From IMG/VR virus record IMGVR_UViG_3300050821_001801, positions 1 to 51,612 of that record: a stretch of 51,612 nucleotides of DNA. One strand, written 5' to 3'. This stretch comes from a virus. Positions 29,898 to 37,451 of the stretch are shown here, piece by piece (position 1 is the first letter of the stretch; every line of letters begins with the position of its first letter). The notes beneath the pieces are model-generated. The model was not told the origin of the DNA and made no database searches. It was given only the letters and a program-made list of their open reading frames with translations. The position numbers and the translations under genes are program-made.

Positions 29898-31433
29898 ATG
29901 GCTACCATCATCGACGCGCTTTTGGTCACCCTTGGGTTGGACCCAAGCGACTACAAAAAGGGCGAAGCCGACGCAGCGAAGGCCACCGAGAAAACGGCGG
30001 CGAAGGTAGCGACTGCGCAAAAAAAGAGTGCTGAAAAACGCAAGCCCATTGATGAAGCGCAACGCAAGCGCACGCGTGATGCGGCCAACGAAGAAAAGAA
30101 ACGGGCTGACGCAACGGTCAAGGGCTTCAAGGATATTGCCTTGGGTGCTGCCGGGTTGGTGTTGGGTTTCGACAGCATCAAGGGGTTTGTGTCGTTGCTC
30201 GGCACGCTCAATTCAAACGAAGCCGGCTTGGGGCGTCTGTCCAATAACTTGGGCATCAACGTTCATGAACTGAATACTTGGGGCCTCGCGGCCGAACGCA
30301 TCGGCGGCAAGGCGGAAGATATCCAAGGGTCATTCGCTCAAGTGTCGAAGGCCATCACGGATTTGAACGTGTCCGCGCAGGTTGACCCAATGTTCCTACT
30401 CGCGCAGCGGCTCGGGTTGGATATTCGGAACGTCACCGACAAAACGAAATTTCTACTTGACCTTGGCGACAAGCTGCGGGCCTATGCTGCGCAGCACGGC
30501 CGGGACAACGCGTTCAATATCTCGGGCTTGGATGCAACCACTTTCAATTTGATTACCGCCGACGATGCGCGCAAGCGCCTTGCCGATGCGGAACAAGCCA
30601 ACCACATCAATGAAGAAACCGCGAAGGCTGCGGCTGATTCACAAGCAAAAATCAATGCCCTGAAACAACGGGCGGGCAACGTCGCGCGCGATATAGGGCA
30701 CACCGTCATACCGGGTGCCGTGGATTTTGCCAACGGGGTGATGACGGCCACAGGATACCAACTCGAAGCCTTGAACGCTGCCGCCCATGGCGATTTCAAA
30801 ATAGCATGGGACAAGCTGAAAGCATCAAGCGGCCGGGGCATCATCGAAGACCGCGATTTGCAAGAAAAAGGTTTTGCAATTGATGAAGAATTCTACAAGC
30901 TGCCCAAGGGGCTGTTGTCCACGATTGCGCACATTGAAAGCAACTATGACCCCAACGCGGTCAACAAGAAGTCGGGCGCGCGTGGCCTCATGCAGCTATT
31001 GCCCACGGTGAAGGGGCAGGAAGACGCGGGCGAAGATACCTTCAAAGATATTGACCGCGCGGCCAAGGAATTGCAGCGGTTGATTAAACACTACAACGGC
31101 GATGTGATTTTGGCAGCCGAGGCATACAATTGGGGCCAAGGGAACCTTGACCATTATTTGAAGGGCGACATAAACCCGAAGACCGGGAAAAAATTTGCGT
31201 TGCCGCAGGAAACCATCAACTATGCCAAGCGAGTTTCGGCAACGCCCGGCCTCGCATCCACGAATGCCGGGGGCGTAGCCGCTGCGGGCGGGGGCAGCAC
31301 CACGAATGTGGACATTGGCCACGTGACTGTGCAAACGGCTGCCACGGACGCCAACGGCGTTGCTGCGGGGCTTGCCGGCGCAGTGAAGCGGCAGACCTAT
31401 ACCGCGCAGGCGAACACAGGCACGGTGCAATAA
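29898..31433 (+). CDS. Tape measure protein with lytic transglycosylase domain
   Basis: 511 residues, short for a tape measure, so a short tail is expected. Order: coiled coil rich in Lys/Ala/Glu (~20-75), hydrophobic stretch (~78-100), helical middle, then an SLT domain (~335-450) with catalytic Glu in His-Ile-Glu-Ser-Asn (~347), Gly-Ala-Arg-Gly-Leu-Met-Gln-Leu, and Ala-Tyr-Asn-Trp-Gly. It would set tail length and open the peptidoglycan during DNA entry. Confidence 0.88.
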   Translation: MATIIDALLVTLGLDPSDYKKGEADAAKATEKTAAKVATAQKKSAEKRKPIDEAQRKRTRDAANEEKKRADATVKGFKDIALGAAGLVLGFDSIKGFVSLLGTLNSNEAGLGRLSNNLGINVHELNTWGLAAERIGGKAEDIQGSFAQVSKAITDLNVSAQVDPMFLLAQRLGLDIRNVTDKTKFLLDLGDKLRAYAAQHGRDNAFNISGLDATTFNLITADDARKRLADAEQANHINEETAKAAADSQAKINALKQRAGNVARDIGHTVIPGAVDFANGVMTATGYQLEALNAAAHGDFKIAWDKLKASSGRGIIEDRDLQEKGFAIDEEFYKLPKGLLSTIAHIESNYDPNAVNKKSGARGLMQLLPTVKGQEDAGEDTFKDIDRAAKELQRLIKHYNGDVILAAEAYNWGQGNLDHYLKGDINPKTGKKFALPQETINYAKRVSATPGLASTNAGGVAAAGGGSTTNVDIGHVTVQTAATDANGVAAGLAGAVKRQTYTAQANTGTVQ

Positions 31434-32143
31434 TGGCTCTTGATATTATTCCTAAGCTTCCCTTTCCCGATGTGCCAAACCTGCCGGGCGTGCCGCTACT
31501 CGCGCGCGCGGCGCTGTCGGCAATCATTGATGTGACAAGCATCATAAACATTGCCCGAGTGTTCGCCACGCAGGCGCCGGTTGATGTGCTGTTCCAAGCT
31601 ACGAAGGCACGCCCTGTGTGGGGAGTCTTCAACGCGGATGGCACGCGCGCAATTGCGGCCGACAACGTGATGGCTTTTGACTATCGCGCGGAATGGTCCG
31701 TGTCCAACTTCCCGGTGCAGTCGGGGCAATTCGCAAGCTACAATAAGGTGGTGCATCCGTTTGACACGTCGGTCATATTGACCAAGGGCGGCAGCGAAGC
31801 GGACCGCACGGCATTCTTGCTTGCTTGTCAAAACGTCGCGGCATCATTGAACCTTTACACCATCCTGACACCCGAACAGCAATACCAAAACTGCAACGTC
31901 ACCCGCATGGAAATGTCCCGCAAGGATGTGAAGGGCGCGTTTTTCGTTGTCGTTGAATTGTTCTTCACACAGATTGTGCAGGTTGACGCGCAGTATTCAA
32001 GCAATGGCACGCAGGGCACGTCCACGGCCAATGCGAGCACGCCCGCAGCGGTGCCCCCGGTCAACAATGGCAATGTGCAGGCGCAACCGCCCACGGCACA
32101 GACTGCCACGGTTGTGGCTTCCAAACTCACCACGGGGATGTGA
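31433..32143 (+). CDS. Baseplate/tail protein, 236 aa (Dit-like position)
   Basis: Follows the tape measure with a 1-bp overlap, where the tube-baseplate hub adaptor lies in related phages. N-terminal hydrophobic stretch (~13-45), mixed alpha/beta centre, and a disordered Ala/Pro/Thr/Asn C-terminal tail (~190-236). Family inferred from position. Confidence 0.65.
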   Translation: MALDIIPKLPFPDVPNLPGVPLLARAALSAIIDVTSIINIARVFATQAPVDVLFQATKARPVWGVFNADGTRAIAADNVMAFDYRAEWSVSNFPVQSGQFASYNKVVHPFDTSVILTKGGSEADRTAFLLACQNVAASLNLYTILTPEQQYQNCNVTRMEMSRKDVKGAFFVVVELFFTQIVQVDAQYSSNGTQGTSTANASTPAAVPPVNNGNVQAQPPTAQTATVVASKLTTGM

Positions 32144-32145
32144 AC

Positions 32146-32466
32146 ATGTTAGCTATTCCCCTTGCGCCGGTTCCTTCGCAAACGCTCGCGGTTATCCTTG
32201 ACGGGCAAAGCTGCAACATATCCGTGTATTCGGAAACCACCGGCATTTACTTTGACTTGTCGCTAGGGTCAACCGTCATCAAGACGGCGGTTGTAATGCG
32301 CGACGGCGCGCGGCTGCTACAGGACACCCAATATACCGCCTTCGTGGGCGACTTCGTTATGGTGGACACGCAAGGGGAACTTGACCCGGTTTACACGGGG
32401 CTTGGCACTCGCTGGCAGTTGGTTTACCTAGAAGCGGCCGACTTGGTGACGTATGCCAGCCAATAG
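32146..32466 (+). CDS. Baseplate plug-like protein, 106 aa
   Basis: ATG 32146 preceded by GGGGA; a GTG at 32140 overlaps the previous stop. A small beta-barrel pattern (Gln-Ser-Cys-Asn-Ile-Ser-Val-Tyr, Phe-Asp-Leu, Asp-Gly-Ala-Arg-Leu-Leu) resembling the short plug protein found between tape measure and hub in short-tailed myoviruses (Pam3 gp18 type). Confidence 0.65.
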   Translation: MLAIPLAPVPSQTLAVILDGQSCNISVYSETTGIYFDLSLGSTVIKTAVVMRDGARLLQDTQYTAFVGDFVMVDTQGELDPVYTGLGTRWQLVYLEAADLVTYASQ

Positions 32467-33379
32467 TTTTGCCAACAAGCAATTGCGCGTGACCTTCACG
32501 CTGACAACCAACGCCAGTTTTGAGAACAGCAACGGAGCCAATACGCTTGTGCTGTCGGGCTTGCGCATGATTGCGGTGGTGAAGGGCGCCGGCTTCCCTG
32601 CGTGGCCGGAAGCTGACTTGACGGTGTTTGGCATGAAGCAATCCGATATGAACGCGCTGTCATCGCTGGCCACGGATTTGGAGCAAGTGACGCGCAACGG
32701 TGTGCAGATTGAAGCGAACAGCGGCAACGGTTGGTCAACCATATTCAACGGGCAAATTGTCAGCGGCGCCATTGACTATAGCGGCGCCCCGGACGTTTCA
32801 TTCAAGGTGCAGGCCCGCGCGCTATATCTTGAATCTTTGGCAAGTTCGCCGGCCGTGAGCTATCCCGGCCCCACCGACGCGGCGCAGATGATTGCCAACA
32901 TTGCCGCTAAAATCGGTTACGCGTTTGAAAACAATGGCGTCACTTCGCAGCTTTCAAACCCCTATTGCGCGGGTACCGTGGGCGACCAACTCAAGCAAAT
33001 TGTGAATGCGATTGGGTGCCAATTTTTTGTTGAAGGCAATATGCTGGCCATCTGTCCGCCCGGTGTCGCGCGGCAACAGCCTTCGTTTGTGCTGTCGCCA
33101 ACCTCGGGCCTTGTCGGCTATCCTATCGCGGAAGCGCGGGGCTACATCAATGTGCGGGCGTTGTTCAACACGGCCTTTCGATTTGGCGGACCCGTCACTA
33201 TTTCGGGTTCGGACGTTGTGTTGGACCCTTCCGGCAAAACCCAATTGTTGAACGCTCGCGCGAATGGCGATTGGTACATAGGCACAATCCAACACACCCT
33301 TGAGGCTTTGAAATTCGGCGGCATGTGGTTTAGCGACATGCTCTTGCAACCCCTCGGCACACAGCAAACCAAGTCATGA
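32453..33379 (+). CDS. Baseplate hub protein (gp27/gpD-like)
   Basis: A 308-residue protein. Begins with beta strands (Leu-Arg-Val-Thr-Phe-Thr-Leu), then Gly-Leu-Arg-Met, and a middle domain with Ala-Arg-Ala-Leu-Tyr-Leu-Glu-Ser and Ala-Gly-Thr-Val-Gly-Asp-Gln-Leu-Lys. The pattern matches hub proteins on which the spike sits. Overlaps the neighbours at both ends. Confidence 0.75.
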   Translation: MPANSFANKQLRVTFTLTTNASFENSNGANTLVLSGLRMIAVVKGAGFPAWPEADLTVFGMKQSDMNALSSLATDLEQVTRNGVQIEANSGNGWSTIFNGQIVSGAIDYSGAPDVSFKVQARALYLESLASSPAVSYPGPTDAAQMIANIAAKIGYAFENNGVTSQLSNPYCAGTVGDQLKQIVNAIGCQFFVEGNMLAICPPGVARQQPSFVLSPTSGLVGYPIAEARGYINVRALFNTAFRFGGPVTISGSDVVLDPSGKTQLLNARANGDWYIGTIQHTLEALKFGGMWFSDMLLQPLGTQQTKS

Positions 33380-35277
33380 GTTACGGCCAATTCGACGCGG
33401 GCACAGACAAAAGCGAATTCAACGCAATTTCGTTTTTGATTGAACAAGCCATGCTCAAAATGCAAACCATCACTTTGGTGAAGGTCATTGCTGTGCATGG
33501 CGCCGGCATCGCGCCCACGGGTACGGTTGACGTGCAGCCCATGGTCAACCAAATGGACGCGGGGCCGAATGGAACGCGCACGGCGAACCCGCACGGAACA
33601 ATCTACGGGGTGCCGTTCTTCCGCTTACAGGGTGGCCCCTCGGCAATAATTGTTGACCCCATCGTGGGGGACATTGGGCTGTGTGGGTTTGCCTCGCGCG
33701 ACATTTCGAGCGTAAAGAGCACCAAGGCTGTGGCTAATCCCGGCTCGCAGCGCGTCTATGATTGGGCGGACGGCCTTTACCTCGGTGGCTTCATCAACGG
33801 CGCCCCGTCACAGTATATGCAAATGCTCGCGGCCGGCGCCGGCATCACGCTGCATACGGCCGGCACAATAACTGCCGATGCTCCCGCAACGGTGGCCACG
33901 GGTACATTGACGGTTGACGGAGCCACCACGCTTGATTCCACATTAGCCGTGACGGGTGCGTCAACCCTAACCGGCCCCGTGGAAGCCGCTGACGGCATAA
34001 CCACAACCACCATTGCGGCAGCGTCGGCCGTGTTCACGGGGAGCGTGACGGCCTCAAGCTTTATTGGCAGCGGGGTGGGCGGGGGTACGGTTACCAACGT
34101 CGCCACGGGTACCGGACTGACGGGCGGACCGATTACGGTTAGCGGGACAATTTCGCTTGCGAACACCGCAGTTACTCCCGGTTCCTATACGTTTGCAAAT
34201 ATCACCGTGGACGCGCAGGGGCGCATCACGGCGGCAGCAAGCGGCACGGGTGGCGGAACAGTCACAAGTGTGGGGTATTCGGTCAACGCCACCTATCTAA
34301 CGCTTGGTGGTACGGCAAGTCCCATCACAACTTCGGGCGCATTTTCCCTTGATCTATCAACAGCGGCAAAAGCTGCACTTGTGTTAGCGGGAACCGCGTT
34401 ACAGTCAATTTCGATTGCCACAGGTACGGGATTGACGGGCGGACCCCTTGGGGCTTCGGGTTCAACTGTTGCACTTGCGAATACCGCAGTTACACCCGGC
34501 ACATACACCACCGCAAACATAACAGTGGACGCGCAGGGACGTTTGACGGCTGCGTCAAATGGCAGCGCAACTCCCGGTGTTCCTGCGAATAGTAATGACT
34601 TGCTTTTATGGTGGGCCGGTGATGCGGCCATAAATAAAATTACCGCAGGTAATTCCGTCCTAGCATTGCAAAATCAGTCTTACGCTTATTCCGCATATTC
34701 CCCTGTCGGTTTTTCAGGGGGTGGCACGGTATCAGCAACGCAATTGAATTCAATCAACACGCTATCCCTAACCGGAAGTACCCAAGCAACGTATGTGTGG
34801 CCCGAAGCTGCGGGGGTATCGTCCCCAACCATAGGCCCAACCTACAACACGGGCTTTTCGGCATTCATCGTTTTTAAACCCGCCAACCTTACGTCTAATA
34901 TGACGGTAACCAACGGCACCGCATCCGGCAGCCTTGGCTACTTTATGAACACTAGCGGCAAAATGTCTCTTACCCTCACGGGAGTTGCAACGTTCGGAGT
35001 AGCCACTAATGCGGTTTCTTCATCCGCATTTCAACAAGCAAACGTGACCTATAACCCTACGACGGGCGCGTGGGTTCACAGATTGGGGCGAGCGGCAAAC
35101 GGCAGCGGTACACAAGTCGAATCCGTGTCAGCACAAACGGCTTGTATTTTCGCAAATAATACGGGGGCATCACCCATGAACGGGCTAGTTGCCGAGATAA
35201 TAATATACAATCGTGCGCTCACATCTACCGAAGTCACGAACATAGAAGCTTACCTACTCGCCAAATGGGGCGTTTGA
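33376..35277 (+). CDS. Baseplate spike (Gp138-like) fused to fibre repeats and a lectin-like domain
   Basis: A 633-residue protein. N-terminal ~130 residues: the Gp138 OB-fold spike domain (Ala-Pro-Thr-Gly-Thr-Val-Asp-Val-Gln-Pro-Met-Val, Pro-Ile-Val-Gly-Asp-Ile-Gly). Residues ~155-240: thin Thr/Val beta repeats. Two copies of a Thr-Gly-Leu-Thr-Gly-Gly ... Val-Asp-Ala-Gln-Gly-Arg fibre repeat start near 244 and 349. Residues ~404-633: a LamG/concanavalin-like beta-sandwich ending Leu-Leu-Ala-Lys-Trp. Composition becomes more AT-rich after ~34250, hinting at a transferred C-terminus. An ordinary spike would end near residue 240. Confidence 0.78.
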   Translation: MSYGQFDAGTDKSEFNAISFLIEQAMLKMQTITLVKVIAVHGAGIAPTGTVDVQPMVNQMDAGPNGTRTANPHGTIYGVPFFRLQGGPSAIIVDPIVGDIGLCGFASRDISSVKSTKAVANPGSQRVYDWADGLYLGGFINGAPSQYMQMLAAGAGITLHTAGTITADAPATVATGTLTVDGATTLDSTLAVTGASTLTGPVEAADGITTTTIAAASAVFTGSVTASSFIGSGVGGGTVTNVATGTGLTGGPITVSGTISLANTAVTPGSYTFANITVDAQGRITAAASGTGGGTVTSVGYSVNATYLTLGGTASPITTSGAFSLDLSTAAKAALVLAGTALQSISIATGTGLTGGPLGASGSTVALANTAVTPGTYTTANITVDAQGRLTAASNGSATPGVPANSNDLLLWWAGDAAINKITAGNSVLALQNQSYAYSAYSPVGFSGGGTVSATQLNSINTLSLTGSTQATYVWPEAAGVSSPTIGPTYNTGFSAFIVFKPANLTSNMTVTNGTASGSLGYFMNTSGKMSLTLTGVATFGVATNAVSSSAFQQANVTYNPTTGAWVHRLGRAANGSGTQVESVSAQTACIFANNTGASPMNGLVAEIIIYNRALTSTEVTNIEAYLLAKWGV

Positions 35278-35278
35278 C

Positions 35279-35629
35279 ATGGACACACTTTTACTCGAAT
35301 TGAACGATTGGGATTTGTGCCTAGATGCCTCGCGCAACATAGCGCTGGCCACGGCGCCGTATGCGCTCGCGCAGGACGTGGCCAGCGCAATCAAGACTTT
35401 CCAAGGTGAGGTTTACTACAACGTGTTGTTGGGCGTCGCCTACTTCGCCCAAATCCTCGGGCACACCCCACCCATTGGGGTGTTTGAGGAAGCCATGATA
35501 GCGGCAGCCCTCACGGTTCCGGGTGTTGTGTCGGCAACGTGCGTAATTGAAAGTTTTGTAGGCCGAACCGTCACCGGCCAAGTGCAGTTCACAGACTCCA
35601 CCGGGGCCACGCAAACGGTGGGTTTCTAA
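35279..35629 (+). CDS. Baseplate wedge protein, gp25/GPW-like
   Basis: A 116-residue protein. Leu-Ala-Gln-Asp-Val-Ala-Ser-Ala-Ile-Lys-Thr-Phe-Gln-Gly-Glu near 31-45 and a final pair of beta strands fit the gp25-like wedge component that nucleates the sheath. Lies between spike and baseplate J as expected. Confidence 0.75.
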   Translation: MDTLLLELNDWDLCLDASRNIALATAPYALAQDVASAIKTFQGEVYYNVLLGVAYFAQILGHTPPIGVFEEAMIAAALTVPGVVSATCVIESFVGRTVTGQVQFTDSTGATQTVGF

Positions 35630-35989
35630 ATGGTTTCGGAAAAGCGCCGGCAGCAAATGCGAGACTATCGGGCACGCAATCTTGAATTATGCCGCGCTAG
35701 GGCACGTCGGTGGTGCGAGCGTAAGAAGGCGGAAAACCCGGAAGCATGGCGCAATTATCAACGAAAATTGCGAGGCCGACCCGAAGCCACGCGGCCGATG
35801 CCCGAGGCTTGCGAAAGTTGCGGACGGCAAGAAACTAGGCGGGACAAAAAATTAGCCCTTGACCATGACCATTCAACGGGTGCGTTCCGGGGTTGGCTAT
35901 GCCATAATTGCAACCTCGCGCTTGGTTTGCTCGCAGACTCGCCCGAATTCATCGCGCGATTGGCCCACTATCTCACGAAGGCAAAGTAA
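35630..35989 (+). CDS. Endonuclease VII-type HNH endonuclease
   Basis: A 119-residue protein: basic helical N-terminus, Cys-x2-Cys-Gly-Arg (~62), catalytic Leu-Ala-Leu-Asp-His-Asp-His (~76-82), Thr-Gly-Ala-Phe-Arg-Gly-Trp-Leu-Cys-x2-Cys-Asn-x-Ala-Leu-Gly (~85-100), the EndoVII signature. It stands exactly between two baseplate genes with 0-1 bp spacing. Likely a homing nuclease; a Holliday-junction role is less likely this late in the operon. Confidence 0.85.
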   Translation: MVSEKRRQQMRDYRARNLELCRARARRWCERKKAENPEAWRNYQRKLRGRPEATRPMPEACESCGRQETRRDKKLALDHDHSTGAFRGWLCHNCNLALGLLADSPEFIARLAHYLTKAK

Positions 35990-35990
35990 C

Positions 35991-37445
35991 ATGGCCGGCA
36001 CTAGCAGCGTTCCCCCAATTCAATTCACCCTAACGGGCCTTGTGCTGCCGGAAGAATCCGACATTTTGGCCGGTGTGCAGGCCGATCAAAACGCGGCCTT
36101 TGGTGGCAATCTCAACCCCGCGTTGAACACCCCGCAAGGGCAGCTTGCCACGTCGCAGTCCGCGTGCATCGCGAATGCCAACGCCACCTTTGCCGAATTC
36201 GTCAACCAAGTGGACCCGGACACGGCTGACGGTTTCATGCAAGACGCAATCGCGCGCATCTACTTTTTGACGCGGCAACCCGGCACACCCACGGCGGTGC
36301 AGTGCCTTATCACCGGGCTTTTTGGCACGGTCATACCCGTGGGCGCACAGGCCATTGACACGTCGGGCAACATTTACATTTGCACTCAAGAAGGCACGAT
36401 ACCTTCCGGTGGCTCCATTACGCTGTCTTTCGCCAACCAAGTCAATGGCCCCGTGGGTTGCCCGGCCAACACGCTGAATGCAATTTATCAAGCGATACCG
36501 GGTTGGGACAGCATCAACAATCCTGCGGACGGAGTGGAAGGCACCAACGTTGAAACGCGCGCGGCCTTCGAGTTTCGCCGCAAAAATTCTGTGGCCTCGG
36601 GTGCCAATGGTTCCATGCCGTCAATCTATGCCGCCGTGTTCGCGGTGCCGGGCGTCATTGACGCTTACGTCACGCAAAACAACACGCTGTCAGTGGTGGC
36701 GGTTGGTTCAACCAATTTCCCCGTGACGCCAAAGTCTGTGTACGTCGCGGTAGTTGGGGGAGCCTCGGAAGCCGTGGCAACTGCGATTTGGAACAACACC
36801 AACGTAGGTGCGGAATACCAATCAACCTTTACCGGCACCGGCTCGCAGGCTGCGGGGGTTGTGACGATTAGCGCCACGTCGGTTGGGCATTTGCAAGTTG
36901 GTCAAGTGTTGAGTGGTACCGGGGTAAGCGCCGGCAGTGTCATTACTTCGTTTGGCACCTACACGGTTGCGCTCGGCACGGGTACCGTGAACGTGTCCAC
37001 ATCGGCAACGCATAGCAGTGGCACCGTGTTGGTTGCGGGCAGCACTGTAGGGGCAACCATTGTTCATGAACAAGTGACGGACCCGTCACCGTATCAAATC
37101 CCAATCCCCACTTACCCGGTGAACTACATTAGCCCGGCTTCAACGCCCATTTTCTTTGCGGTGCAAATCGCTAGCAGCACGTCGCTGCCGGCCAACATTG
37201 TATCGTTGGTACAGCAAGCCATCCTTGCGTCATTCAACGGCACAGATGGCAGCCTGCGCGCGCGCATTGCATCGTTGGTGCTGGCGTCGAAGTTCTACGG
37301 CCCGGTATCGTTGATTGGTCCCGAGGTTTCCATTTTGTCAATCTTGATTGGTTTGTCCGCTTCGCCCACGCAAACAAGCGTGCAGATGGGAATTGACCAA
37401 GCCCCCGTCACCGACGTGGCCCACATTTCCGTTACCCTGATTTAA
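35991..37445 (+). CDS. Baseplate J-like protein with inserted beta module
   Basis: A 484-residue protein. Start at ATG 35991, just after the HNH gene. Asp-Gly-x-x-Gln-Asp-Ala-Ile-Ala-Arg-Ile-Tyr, Thr-Pro-Thr-Ala-Val-Gln-Cys and Val-Glu-Thr-Arg-Ala-x-Phe-Arg-x-Arg are baseplate J/gp6 features of the wedge. Residues ~286-337 are the module shared with sheath and cement protein. The C-terminal part resumes the J fold. Confidence 0.85.
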   Translation: MAGTSSVPPIQFTLTGLVLPEESDILAGVQADQNAAFGGNLNPALNTPQGQLATSQSACIANANATFAEFVNQVDPDTADGFMQDAIARIYFLTRQPGTPTAVQCLITGLFGTVIPVGAQAIDTSGNIYICTQEGTIPSGGSITLSFANQVNGPVGCPANTLNAIYQAIPGWDSINNPADGVEGTNVETRAAFEFRRKNSVASGANGSMPSIYAAVFAVPGVIDAYVTQNNTLSVVAVGSTNFPVTPKSVYVAVVGGASEAVATAIWNNTNVGAEYQSTFTGTGSQAAGVVTISATSVGHLQVGQVLSGTGVSAGSVITSFGTYTVALGTGTVNVSTSATHSSGTVLVAGSTVGATIVHEQVTDPSPYQIPIPTYPVNYISPASTPIFFAVQIASSTSLPANIVSLVQQAILASFNGTDGSLRARIASLVLASKFYGPVSLIGPEVSILSILIGLSASPTQTSVQMGIDQAPVTDVAHISVTLI

Positions 37446-37451
37446 AGCACC

